DNA of 64,000 bases, taken from the NCBI GenBank assembly GCA_964568805.1, contig CAZMRW010000001.1:1-64000 (forward strand), read 5' to 3'. Below the pieces are notes generated by a model that did no database searches, was not told where the DNA came from, and saw nothing but the letters and a program-made list of their open reading frames with translations. The DNA comes from CAZMRW01 sp964568805 (GTDB lineage: Bacteria > Pseudomonadota > Gammaproteobacteria > Methylococcales > Methylomonadaceae). The position numbers and the translations under genes were made by a program. Positions 34,960-43,713 of this stretch are shown here, piece by piece. Position 1 is the first letter of the stretch. Every line of letters begins with the position of its first letter.

Positions 34960-35283
34960 CTAACTTTAAATAAAAGCGATTGGGATCCAGTTCAATCAAT
35001 CAAAAAATCAACACCCATGTTTCAGTCTCCCTTAGCCCGAATCAGGGACTGATGCTAGATAAGAAATGAATTCCGGTTTTCTCTTAATCGCATTGCATAT
35101 CAGATCATCTGGAATGCGCAAGAAACTCGAACCGAACGGAATTTTTGTCTTTGGGTCAGAAACTAAGAACAAATGCGGTCATTTTAAACGACTTAGTAGA
35201 GTCAATCCCTTTACCGGGGATGAGGTTTGGAATATGATTACGGCACATCGATTTTTTTAATGTCCAAACCAAAGGTACACAAT
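34960..35283. other. Intergenic region after the emfourin-like gene
   Basis: 324 bases. A 64-codon frame (35066-35260) has no recognisable features and no good ribosome site. Nothing else noted. Confidence 0.35.
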
Positions 35284-36066
35284 ATGGCAAAAAATTTATT
35301 TGAACAGTTTCTTAGCTTCGCCTCCAGCAAATTGGCCGGCCCGATTGCTCATGAAAATATTTACAGGGATGAGCCAAGCGAGCAATCAAGCGTTGCCAAA
35401 TATTTGGCAAAACAGGAAATGGCCGCAAAAGCCAAAGAAGCTGCTGCCGTAGCCCCCACAGCCAGCAGTGTTGAAAAGTATTTGGCCAGACAGGCCGCAC
35501 TGGAAGCGCAAGTGCCCACTGTGACTGAATCGGTACAAGGGCCGTTAACCGGTGTTGCCAAATATCTTGCCAGTCAGGGTAAGGGCCCTGCAGTTGCCGT
35601 GAAGGCGCCCGCTCCTGCGCCGGCGCCTGTCCCCAAGACCGGCGTCGGCAAATATCTGGCTGGACTAGGAACATCGGGGTCATATAAATACGAGGCGCCT
35701 AAAACTGCAGCGCCTGCACCCAAAAAAGCAGAAAAACCGGCAGCGAAAGCCGCTGCGGCCGCGCCTGCAATTGAAAAGGTTGTCCAGATAAAAGCCGCTG
35801 AGCCAGTTGTAGCCTCTGAAATGCCCGTCATTGAAGCGCATGCGGTCGAAAAGCCCAAGCCAGCAGGCACTACGATTCATCTGGATGATGGCAAGCAATG
35901 TCAAGCGAGCACTGTTAAAGGCTCCCAATGCAAGCACACGACGAATCTGGGCCATATTCAGCGTACGATCAATAAACAGAAATATCAGTTTTCAGTCTGT
36001 AACCAACACCATAACGAGACCTTTAAACCTTTTGCTCCCTTGTTGAGCGCAGAAGAGCACTCATAA
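35284..36066 (+). CDS. Protein with four KYLA-type repeats and a Cys/His tail
   Basis: A 260-residue protein of unknown function. It has four copies of a decapeptide: SSVAKYLAKQ (35-44), SSVEKYLARQ (61-70), TGVAKYLASQ (89-98) and TGVGKYLAGL (119-128), at near-regular spacing of 26-30 residues. An Ala/Pro/Lys-rich disordered stretch follows (about 100-195). The C-terminal 60 residues contain C206, C216 (QCQASTVKGSQCKH) and C239 with H242/H243 (VCNQHH), a likely metal site resembling DUF5763-type C..C..C..H modules. No signal peptide or membrane helix. AAGG precedes the ATG. This resembles a scaffold bearing repeated docking peptides. Confidence 0.78.
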   Translation: MAKNLFEQFLSFASSKLAGPIAHENIYRDEPSEQSSVAKYLAKQEMAAKAKEAAAVAPTASSVEKYLARQAALEAQVPTVTESVQGPLTGVAKYLASQGKGPAVAVKAPAPAPAPVPKTGVGKYLAGLGTSGSYKYEAPKTAAPAPKKAEKPAAKAAAAAPAIEKVVQIKAAEPVVASEMPVIEAHAVEKPKPAGTTIHLDDGKQCQASTVKGSQCKHTTNLGHIQRTINKQKYQFSVCNQHHNETFKPFAPLLSAEEHS

Positions 36067-36106
36067 TTTTCGTCTTTTATTGCATAACAACGAGCTCATG
36101 GACTTG

Positions 36107-36129
36107 TCACTTTTCAGGTGATTTTTTTT
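36107..36129 (+). terminator. Rho-independent terminator
   Basis: TCACTT and AGGTGA form a 6-bp stem (one G-T pair) with a 3-base loop, followed by eight T, 40 bases after the KYLA-repeat gene. Confidence 0.6.
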
Positions 36130-36355
36130 GCATGGCTGTGAGCCGTGCTTGATCAGCCGTTGTCTTAACATGCCCAAAGAGAATCCTGGCGAAACGCTGA
36201 ATAAATCCACTCCGGGTTTTCAGCGGTCACCAGCGGCATTACGCCGTTGAGCCGCTTAAATCGATAACCGCCGTTATTGATTTTGGCAGTTCAGTCTGTT
36301 CTGCGGGAAGCGCTGAGTAAATCAACGCTTCCATAGCTACGGCGCCAAGCACCCG

Positions 36356-37138
36356 CTATATTTCCTCGTGTTTGTTTTCATAGCTGTCTTCAATTTCACA
36401 GCCGTCCAGTTTGGGCATGGATGGCTCCGGATAGTTGATGCCGATATCGTTAAAGGCTTTTTTCATCAGTTCAATCTGATTATCCAGGGCATGAATATGA
36501 TCGAGCATACGATTAATGGCATTGGCGATCGGGTCGGGCATATCGGCTGTTGTACCATAGGCGTCAAAACCCATTTTATTGGCAATCGCATCGCGTTCTG
36601 CCGTTGATTTTTTTGCATTGGGATCGATAAGATGGCCGGGGATGCCGACCACGGTGGCGCCGGCGGGGACGGGTTTTAATACCACCGAATTTGAGCCGAC
36701 ACGTGCGCCTTGGCCTATTTCGATAGGCCCCAATACTTTTGCTCCAGCGCCGATGACCACGCCGTCATGGAGAGTCGGGTGCCGTTTGCCCTTTTTCCAG
36801 GTGGTGCCGCCCAGTGTTACGCCATGATACAGGGTGCAGTCATCGCCGATAATGGCGGTTTCGCCGATGACCACGCCCATGCCGTGATCGATGAAGAAAC
36901 GTCTGCCGATTTCAGCGCCGGGATGAATTTCAATCCCGGTCAGCCATCGGCCGATATGTGAAATAAATCGTGCCAGCCACTTGAACCCGGATTTCCAGCA
37001 GGCGTGACTGAGCCGGTGAATCAGCACGGCATGAAATCCGGGGTAGGTCGTGATGATTTCCAGCGCTGATTGAGCAGCCGGATCACGTTCAAATATGCAG
37101 GCAATATCTTCTTTTATTCGATCTATAAAAGTTGTCAT
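36356..37138 (-). CDS. cysE: Serine O-acetyltransferase
   Basis: Makes O-acetylserine from serine and acetyl-CoA for cysteine synthesis. The 260-residue protein has an N-terminal helical part (IKEDIACIFERDPAAQSALEIITTYPGFHAVLIHRLSHACWK) and a left-handed beta helix of hexapeptide repeats: IEIHPGAEIGRRFFIDHGMGVVIGETAIIGDDCTLYHGVTLGGT, with the catalytic His in FIDHG. The C-terminal extension is charged and does not end in the usual Ile tail that docks cysteine synthase, though its last residue is Ile. It stands alone here. Confidence 0.93.
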   Translation of the reverse strand: MTTFIDRIKEDIACIFERDPAAQSALEIITTYPGFHAVLIHRLSHACWKSGFKWLARFISHIGRWLTGIEIHPGAEIGRRFFIDHGMGVVIGETAIIGDDCTLYHGVTLGGTTWKKGKRHPTLHDGVVIGAGAKVLGPIEIGQGARVGSNSVVLKPVPAGATVVGIPGHLIDPNAKKSTAERDAIANKMGFDAYGTTADMPDPIANAINRMLDHIHALDNQIELMKKAFNDIGINYPEPSMPKLDGCEIEDSYENKHEEI

Positions 37139-37316
37139 TTCTTATCTTTGTTCAGGGTAAGGGGCTTGGAAATTATTAATTATGGGTTTGACCCCAGGAT
37201 GTTCGAAACCGTTCATGAGCTTGTTTAACCCTCAGAACTTTAGACAAGTCCGGCGAACGAATTTGGTACTTTAACGAACTTTCAAGAGATGTCTCTGCGA
37301 CTCAAGCGGTCCGTTT

Positions 37317-38033
37317 TTATTCGCCTTGCGACATTCTTAAAATACCTCGAAGAATATCCACTTCTTTCGTATCCAGTTGCACTCGATTATAAATTCGCCG
37401 CAATCGGCGCATAATGGATTTCGATTTATTGGCTTTCATAAAACCGATATCAATCAAGGTCTGATGCAGGTGTGTGTAAAACGATTCCATTTGCGCCGCA
37501 GTTGCTTGCGGGCATTCGCCTCTATCGCCGATTGGCGACTGATCAGTGATTCCTGCGGCGACAAATAACTCATAGCAAACCACTTGCGCCGCCGCTGCCA
37601 GATTTAACGAACTGAATTCGCTGTTGCAGGGAATTCGCAGGAGATAGTGACACAAATCGAGTTCATGATTTTTCAATCCGGAATTCTCCCGGCCGAACAC
37701 GATGGCGGCTTTATTGCCGGGTTTGTTGACCATGAGTTCTTCCGCGCATTCCCTGGGCGTCATTTCCGGCCAGCTGATCGTGCGGCAACGGGCGCTGGCG
37801 CCGAACACGACCTGACAGCCGGAGATGGCTTCCTGCAGCGTTTGGCATACCTCGGCCGATGCGAGCACATCGTCGGCTCCGGAGGCTCTGGCGGTGGCAT
37901 CGGCACTGGGGAAAATTTTCGGCGCAACCAGACACAGATTGGTTATCTTCATGTTTTTCATTGCCCTGGCGACGGCGCCGATATTGCCGGGGTGAGTGGT
38001 TCCGGCCAAAACAATTTTAATATCAGACAGCAA
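37317..38033 (-). CDS. trmJ: tRNA (cytidine/uridine-2'-O-)-methyltransferase TrmJ
   Basis: SPOUT-family methyltransferase that 2'-O-methylates position 32 of several tRNAs. The 238-residue protein has IKIVLAGTTHPGNIGAVARAMKNMKI, SGADDVL, ALVFGREN-like AIVFGRENSGL and IPCNSEFSSLNLAAAAQVVCYE, which form the knotted SAM site. The TTG at 38033 is chosen: AAGG lies 7 bases upstream and it gives the normal N-terminus, whereas the open frame to 38195 would run into the divergent suhB gene. The C-terminal helical region has the usual family pattern. Confidence 0.92.
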   Translation of the reverse strand: MLSDIKIVLAGTTHPGNIGAVARAMKNMKITNLCLVAPKIFPSADATARASGADDVLASAEVCQTLQEAISGCQVVFGASARCRTISWPEMTPRECAEELMVNKPGNKAAIVFGRENSGLKNHELDLCHYLLRIPCNSEFSSLNLAAAAQVVCYELFVAAGITDQSPIGDRGECPQATAAQMESFYTHLHQTLIDIGFMKANKSKSIMRRLRRIYNRVQLDTKEVDILRGILRMSQGE

Positions 38034-38121
38034 CGGTTTAACCTTCGGTGAAAAAAGCCCCAAGTTTAACAAAAGATTTGGTATCCTATAACGTTTTCCG
38101 TGATTAGTAACACAAAAATCT

Positions 38122-38916
38122 ATGCAACCAATGCTTAATATTGCCGTCCGCGCCGCGAGAAGCGCAGGCGATCTGATCCTGCGCTCGACCGACAATATCG
38201 GCCATCTGCAAATCGATCAAAAAGGCAAGAACGATTACGCCAGCGAAGTTGACCGCAAAGCCGAGCGGGAAATCATCAATATCATTCGGGCCGCCTACCC
38301 CGATCACGCCATCCTCGCCGAAGAAAGCGGCAGCCATAAAGGCAACGAGTTTGTCTGGGTCATCGATCCTCTGGATGGAACCACCAACTTTTTACATGGC
38401 TTTCCACAATACGCGGTGTCAATCGCATTAAAGTACAAGGGCAAGCTCGAAGTCGGCGTCGTCTATGACCCGCTGCGCGATGAACTGTTTACCGCCAAAC
38501 GCGGCGGCGGCGCAATGCTCAACAATCGCAGGATAAGGGTCACCAATCAGAGCAGTTTAAAGGGCGCGCTGATAGGGACGGGGTTTCCGTTCAAGACCGA
38601 TCAGCATCTCGACGCCTATGTCGGCATGTTTAAAGCCTTGACGACCGATTCCGCCGGCATACGCCGCGCCGGCGCCGCCGCGCTCGATCTGGCCTATGTC
38701 GCCGCCGGACGTCTGGACGGTTTCTGGGAAATCGGCATCATGGAATGGGATATGGCTGCGGGCATTCTGCTCATCAAGGAGGCTGGCGGCGTCGTCACCG
38801 ATTTTTCTTTCAACGATAAGTATATCGAATCAGGCAATGTCATCGCCGGCAATCCCAAGATGCACCAGATCATGTATCAGTTGATCGAGCCTCATGTGAC
38901 CGCGAGTTTGAAGTAG
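38122..38916 (+). CDS. suhB: Inositol monophosphatase family protein SuhB
   Basis: A 264-residue Mg-dependent phosphatase. It shows the IMPase signatures VWVIDPLDGTTNFLHGFP (metal-binding DPLDGT) and EWDMAAGILLIKEAGG near the C-terminus, with EES as an earlier metal ligand in ILAEESG. In gammaproteobacteria SuhB also acts with Nus factors in rRNA transcription antitermination. It is divergent from trmJ, the arrangement seen in many gammaproteobacteria. Confidence 0.94.
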   Translation: MQPMLNIAVRAARSAGDLILRSTDNIGHLQIDQKGKNDYASEVDRKAEREIINIIRAAYPDHAILAEESGSHKGNEFVWVIDPLDGTTNFLHGFPQYAVSIALKYKGKLEVGVVYDPLRDELFTAKRGGGAMLNNRRIRVTNQSSLKGALIGTGFPFKTDQHLDAYVGMFKALTTDSAGIRRAGAAALDLAYVAAGRLDGFWEIGIMEWDMAAGILLIKEAGGVVTDFSFNDKYIESGNVIAGNPKMHQIMYQLIEPHVTASLK

Positions 38917-39019
38917 CGAGGCAGGGGGTAAAAGAGCTCAGTCCATACAACAGAGCCGTTCGATCTGTTCCGGATATCCGGAGAATGCCGAAAGCTCTCG
39001 CTGACATATTGGTGACATA

Positions 39020-39388
39020 ATGAATCCGGGCATAAAAGCAAACGAGCGCTGGAACTTCATTTTCCGGACTTGCCTGCTGCTTGTCCTTTTATTGTCTTTG
39101 ATGCCTGCCGTACCCCATATGCCCACGACGGGTTGGGATAAAACAAACCATCTTCTTGCTTTTGCCTTATTGTCCATTCTAGGATGTAAAGCCTATCCAG
39201 GGCACAACGCAGGATTATTCCTGGGGTTGCTTCTTTATGGGGGGCTAATCGAACTACTTCAGTCCTTCACGCCTTACCGTTTTGCAGAACTGGCAGACCT
39301 CATTGCGGATGCGCTGGGTTTAATGGCCGGATTGATGCTGGATGGGTTATTCAGCAAATCCGGCCGGACTTATGACTCAGAAAAGTAG
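39020..39388 (+). CDS. VanZ-like small membrane protein
   Basis: A 122-residue inner-membrane protein with about four hydrophobic segments. The VanZ-like signature is present: a helix ending in DKTNHLLAFALLSILG, then LLYGGLIELLQSF and ELADLIADALGLMAGLML, with the conserved acidic and His residues. Function is unknown for such stand-alone copies. It may be transcribed with suhB, 103 bases upstream. Confidence 0.8.
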   Translation: MNPGIKANERWNFIFRTCLLLVLLLSLMPAVPHMPTTGWDKTNHLLAFALLSILGCKAYPGHNAGLFLGLLLYGGLIELLQSFTPYRFAELADLIADALGLMAGLMLDGLFSKSGRTYDSEK

Positions 39389-39546
39389 GCTTATCACTGG
39401 TACCCAGCAGCAACGCGGTTTGTGCAAAGTGTTCGGTGTGAAATAAAGGTCGCCGCAGTTACCAACCAAATCAACTTTATTCGATAGCTATCCGTTTTGA
39501 TTTGAATTCCAAGCCTGCTGGAACGCCAATCGCCGCAAACAAAGCC

Positions 39547-42306
39547 TTATTGATCTTTCAAATGCCGTGCTCTGCGTGTCTTTGCCTGTTTAAGGATTCC
39601 TGAGACACGAATCACGGTTTTCTCCAGTTCTGCGACTGTAAAGACAAATGCCCCGGCAAGCGTTACCTTCAGCCATTCATCCGGAGACAAATCGGTTGAA
39701 CCGAACAGGGCCTGCATGGGTTCGGTATGGGTGTATGCGATTTGCAAGGCCGCACAAACGGCGATGGCGATCAACGCATAACGATTGCCGAGTAAGCCCT
39801 CGAATGACAAGACAGATTTGTATATGTAGCGGCTATTGATCAGGTAGAACATTTCCGCTCCTACCACTGTGCTGACCGCCATGGTGCGTGCGGTTTCCAG
39901 GCTGGCCCCCCGATGTATCTCCCAGAGAAACAGACCAAGCGCTCCTATCATGAAGAGCACTGAAACCATCAAAACCCGCCATGCGAAAAACCAGGAAAGC
40001 AATGACTCTTTAGGGTCGCGAGGCTTTCTGTGCATGATATCGCGTTCCGGCCGCTCAAAGGCGAGCGCGAGTCCCAACGTGCTGGAAGTGACCATATTGA
40101 TCCAGAGTACCTGGGCAGGCGTCAACGGCAGCGCCAGTTCGAACAGGATGGCGGCAAACACCACGAGAGCTTCGCCGCCGTTCGTCGGGAGCATGAACAG
40201 GATGAATTTCTGGATGTTGTCGTAGATGCCCCGCCCCACGTATACGGCATTGCCGATAGTGGAGAAATTGTCGTCTGCCAGCACCATATCCGACGCTTCC
40301 TTGGCCGCCTCGGTGCCTTTTAGCCCCATGGCCACGCCGACATCCGCCCGCTTCAACGCAGGTGCATCGTTGACGCCGTCTCCGGTCATCGCAACAATCT
40401 GGCCTGCCGCCTGCAAGGCCTGCACCAGGCGCAGTTTATGTTCCGGACTCGCCCGGGCGAATACGTCGACTTCCAGCGCTACGCCGCGCAGTTGCCTGTC
40501 ATCCATTGCTTCGATTTCAGCTCCGGTCAACGCCGGTTTACCCCGGCCGATCCCCAGCCGATCGCCAATGGCTCGCGCGGTATCGACATGGTCGCCGGTG
40601 ATCATCTTGACTCGAATACCGGCACTGTTGCAGGTGCCTACGGCGGCTATCGCTTCTTCTCGAGGCGGATCAATGATGCCGACCAATGCGAGCAGCACAA
40701 AACCTCCTTCCAAATCCGAGAAGTTCACTTCGCGCCGTGATGCCTCACCCCATTTTACGGCAACCGCCAGGACCCGCAGGCCGCTGGCGGCGGCTTCCCG
40801 GGCGCAGCGCCGCCAATAGCCGGCATTGAGTGAAGTCGCGGCTTGCCGAAGACTGCCCTGGCGATCGCACATCTCCAGGATACGTTCGGGCGCGCCTTTT
40901 ACATAAATGTATTCATTTCCGGCGTGGTCGTGGTGAAGCGTAGCCATCAGACGATGTTCGGACTCAAATGGGATGGCATCGGTGCGCGGCAGATTTTCTC
41001 GTTCCCATGCAGGATCGGCGCCCAGCTTGGCTGCGAACGCAAGCAGCGCGCCTTCGGTTGGATCCCCCGTCATTTGCAAGGACTTATCGTCGAGCCGGTG
41101 TAACTGCGCATCATTGCAAAGCACGGCGGCACGGGCAATTTCAGCTAATTCGGGATGGTCGTCGACTGGTATCGCCGCTCCTTTCAGATAAACGCCGCCG
41201 TCGGGCGCATAGCCGACGCCGCTGATATCGAATATATGATCAGCGGTGGCCACTTTTTGTACCATCATTTCGTTCCGGGTCAAAGTGCCGGTTTTGTCGG
41301 AACAAATCACCGTCACCGAACCCAGCGTTTCTACAGCAGGCAGACGCCGGATGATGGCTTTGCGTTTGGCCATGCGGCGAACGCCGAGGGCCAGCGTGAT
41401 GGTCATGATAGCAGGCAGTCCTTCCGGTATTGCGGATGCCGCCAAGGCTACAGCCATCATGAACATTTCGGCGGGGGGATGACCGTGCCACAACACACCG
41501 ATAAGGAATGTCGCTGCGGACAACAACACGATGATCAACGCCAGCCAGTGGCCGAATCCGGCTATCTGGCGCAGCAGTGGGGTGGTCATTGTCTGAACCT
41601 GTTCAAGCATTGAGCTGATGCGTCCCAGTTCAGTCCGAACGCCAGTCTCGACAACAATTGCCGTCGCCTGACCGGATGCTATGAGTGTGCCCGAGTAAAG
41701 CATGCAATTGCGGTCTCCAAGCGGAGCATCAATTTGTACGGAGCCGGCTGTCTTCTCACGTGCTTCGGATTCTCCGGTCAGAATGGCCTCATTGACACGT
41801 AAACCCTTGCCGGCGATAAGCCTGAGGTCGGCGGGGACTTTATCCCCGGATGCAAGCGCCACGACATCGCCCGGGACCAGATTCACGGCTTCGATCGCTG
41901 TGCGCTTGGCGTCGCGTATTACAATCGTGTGCAGCGATAGCATGCCGCGAATTGCGTCCATGGCTTGTTCAGCCTTGCCTTCCTGGATAAAACCGATGAT
42001 CGCATTGACGAGAATGGCGGCCAGAAGCACGCCAGTGTCCACCCAGTCGCTCAACAATGCCGTTGTTCCGGCTGCAACCAGCATCACATAAATCAAAACA
42101 TTGTGAAACTGAAGAAGAAAGCGCAATAAGGCGGAGCGTTTCCGGGGTGGAGGGAGACGATTGCGGCCGAAACGTTTTATCCGCAGCCGAGCCTCTTGCG
42201 AAGACAGGCCGATATGGGGATCCGAATCAAGACGTTTGACCACCTCGTCAACTCCGAGGTTATGCCAATTGCTTAGCTTTTTGTCAATCGGATTGTCTTT
42301 AGACAT
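39547..42306 (-). CDS. P2-type cation-transporting ATPase
   Basis: A 919-residue P-type pump. The N-terminal domain is followed by TM1-2, the actuator (LTGES, 176-180), TM4 with PEGLP (294-298), the phosphorylation motif DKTGTLT (Asp 337), nucleotide-binding domain elements, MTGDGVNDAPALKRADVGVAMG, and TM5-10. PEGLP is typical of the Ca-ATPase-like group. In TM6, however, Ca pumps carry N..TD, while this protein reads WINMVTSSTLGLALAFE, so the usual site Asp is absent and the ion may not be calcium. It is monocistronic; no metal-responsive regulator adjoins. Confidence 0.88.
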   Translation of the reverse strand: MSKDNPIDKKLSNWHNLGVDEVVKRLDSDPHIGLSSQEARLRIKRFGRNRLPPPRKRSALLRFLLQFHNVLIYVMLVAAGTTALLSDWVDTGVLLAAILVNAIIGFIQEGKAEQAMDAIRGMLSLHTIVIRDAKRTAIEAVNLVPGDVVALASGDKVPADLRLIAGKGLRVNEAILTGESEAREKTAGSVQIDAPLGDRNCMLYSGTLIASGQATAIVVETGVRTELGRISSMLEQVQTMTTPLLRQIAGFGHWLALIIVLLSAATFLIGVLWHGHPPAEMFMMAVALAASAIPEGLPAIMTITLALGVRRMAKRKAIIRRLPAVETLGSVTVICSDKTGTLTRNEMMVQKVATADHIFDISGVGYAPDGGVYLKGAAIPVDDHPELAEIARAAVLCNDAQLHRLDDKSLQMTGDPTEGALLAFAAKLGADPAWERENLPRTDAIPFESEHRLMATLHHDHAGNEYIYVKGAPERILEMCDRQGSLRQAATSLNAGYWRRCAREAAASGLRVLAVAVKWGEASRREVNFSDLEGGFVLLALVGIIDPPREEAIAAVGTCNSAGIRVKMITGDHVDTARAIGDRLGIGRGKPALTGAEIEAMDDRQLRGVALEVDVFARASPEHKLRLVQALQAAGQIVAMTGDGVNDAPALKRADVGVAMGLKGTEAAKEASDMVLADDNFSTIGNAVYVGRGIYDNIQKFILFMLPTNGGEALVVFAAILFELALPLTPAQVLWINMVTSSTLGLALAFERPERDIMHRKPRDPKESLLSWFFAWRVLMVSVLFMIGALGLFLWEIHRGASLETARTMAVSTVVGAEMFYLINSRYIYKSVLSFEGLLGNRYALIAIAVCAALQIAYTHTEPMQALFGSTDLSPDEWLKVTLAGAFVFTVAELEKTVIRVSGILKQAKTRRARHLKDQ

Positions 42307-42731
42307 GGGTTCTCCATAAAATTGCGAAACATTACTCGGTGATGAGGCTCAGCAAGAGTCCTGTGTTAAATGGTACATAAAATGAGAAAGTTCCGGAAGA
42401 GCGCATAGTGGCTCAGGAACCGGTCCGGTTAAAAACATTGAGTCCGGCCAGGTAGCCAAAAGCCGGAATTGCTTACTTATTGGTTTGAACAAGCATCTTA
42501 GATGATATGCATCCATACAGTCTGATCGTATTAATCGTTTCATAAGTAATCGCATGCCGCGGAGTTTAAAAACATGTTTTTTAACTCCAATGCTGAAATC
42601 GGGAAAGTGCAGAAACTTATGGGAAAATTAATATCAAACAAACCTTTCAAGATTCTTGCAGCTCTGCTGAAACAAATCCGGCTGTCGAAGGGATTATCCA
42701 TTTCCCGTTGAGAATAATAAAACGGATAAAG
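42307..42731. other. Intergenic region upstream of the corAB control sites
   Basis: 425 bases between two divergently transcribed genes. A leftward frame at 42349-42555 has no protein-like features. Control sites begin at 42732. Confidence 0.4.
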
Positions 42732-42768
42732 TGTGTGATATCACACAGCCGCTGCGTGAAATGACGCA
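42732..42768. promoter_or_regulatory. Two phased 16-bp palindromes, likely activator sites
   Basis: Site 1 (42732-42747) TGTGTGATATCACACA is a perfect palindrome. Site 2 (42753-42768) TGCGTGAAATGACGCA matches it at 12 of 16 positions and keeps the symmetric TG.GTGA..T.AC.CA frame. Their centres are 21 bp apart, two helical turns, so one protein face could bind both. They lie about 52-88 bases upstream of the sigma-54 box, the normal place for enhancer-binding-protein sites. Confidence 0.65.
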
Positions 42769-42819
42769 GTTTTAAATTCCCGTACAAGTTATATGGTTGA
42801 AAACATTAGAGTATTATAA

Positions 42820-42835
42820 TGGCATAATATTTGCT
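42820..42835 (+). promoter_or_regulatory. Sigma-54 (-24/-12) promoter of corA
   Basis: TGGCATAATATTTGCT matches the sigma-54 consensus TGGCAYRNNNNTTGCW at every defined position, with GG and GC at the required spacing. The predicted transcription start leaves a leader of about 115 bases before corA. Confidence 0.75.
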
Positions 42836-42962
42836 CCAAGTATACCTGCGCGATGCTTGTTTAAGCGTTGTTATTTTTATGCCTGTTCAGGTCATTCGTT
42901 GCGATCATGGCGGATGGGTTATGAGATGGGTGGTGGTGATTATTTAAACTTAGGAGAAAAAA

Positions 42963-43634
42963 ATGCGTTTTAACAAAAAGTTGAGTGGGATTGCGTTAAT
43001 TTTGTCGACTGCCGGCTTAATGGGGGCTTTTTCCGCTCATGCGGCAACCTCAATCGAAACCAACAATACACAATTTTCCAATGTCAGCGCTACTCACACT
43101 TTAACGGCCAAGGCGCAATCCTGGTACAACCCGACGATGGGCTATACCGGTTGGACGCACCACTCGTCCTGGGGGTATATGAAACTCAAAAAAGACAAAC
43201 CGGTGACCATCACGGTAACAGCCGGAGCGGCCGGTTTCCATCCTGCGCTCACGGTATGGTTCAGGCCTCAAAAAAGAGGGCTGGTTTCCGTCAATTATGT
43301 GGACGATCATTTTTACAACCAGTTTAACGACATCATGGCCTCGAATGCTCAACTCACGGATGATCCGGCGAACCCGGTAAGGCTTGGAAAAATCAAGATG
43401 CAGTATGTCGCAAATGCCTTCGACCGGGACGGGATGATCGATCCGCTTCCCGCCGAATTTGATCAGTCCATGCTGAATCGAACAGTGGACGGTGTAGCAG
43501 GTACCGTCAGCCTGACCTTTACACCGGAAACGACCGGTGTATACCAGTTCGTGGTTGGCGGCATTAATCCGGACGATGGCCTCAGCACCACTGACAGACA
43601 CAACCTCGAGGTTACCGTCAGCTTTTCCGAGTAA
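42963..43634 (+). CDS. corA: CorA-like copper-binding surface protein
   Basis: A 223-residue exported protein. The signal peptide is cleaved after about residue 27 (FSAHA). The mature part resembles the methanotroph CorA/MopE C-terminal family, copper-repressed surface proteins that bind Cu using two His and a kynurenine made from Trp in a W-x-H motif. Here GWTHHSSW (W64-T65-H66) provides that motif, and H93 in GFHPAL is a candidate second His. Two or three beta-sandwich-like stretches follow. AGGAG lies 8 bases before the ATG. A sigma-54 promoter precedes it, and the cytochrome peroxidase gene follows 79 bases later, the same pairing as corA-corB. Confidence 0.82.
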   Translation: MRFNKKLSGIALILSTAGLMGAFSAHAATSIETNNTQFSNVSATHTLTAKAQSWYNPTMGYTGWTHHSSWGYMKLKKDKPVTITVTAGAAGFHPALTVWFRPQKRGLVSVNYVDDHFYNQFNDIMASNAQLTDDPANPVRLGKIKMQYVANAFDRDGMIDPLPAEFDQSMLNRTVDGVAGTVSLTFTPETTGVYQFVVGGINPDDGLSTTDRHNLEVTVSFSE

Positions 43635-43713
43635 CTCTTTATTCAAATACCTGGATGACTTTAATCAGGCCGGCTGTCTTTGCCTTGCCTGCCTCGTGAG
43701 TGTTGGAAAATAT

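Noticed and set aside
35066..35260. 64-codon frame before the KYLA-repeat gene
   Set aside because: No ribosome site and no protein-like pattern; it overlaps the likely promoter region.
42733..42746. TGTGATATCACA read as a CRP/FNR-type site
   Set aside because: The half-sites are separated by 2 bases, not the 6 (CRP) or 4 (FNR) required; the second related palindrome 21 bp away fits an enhancer-binding protein better.
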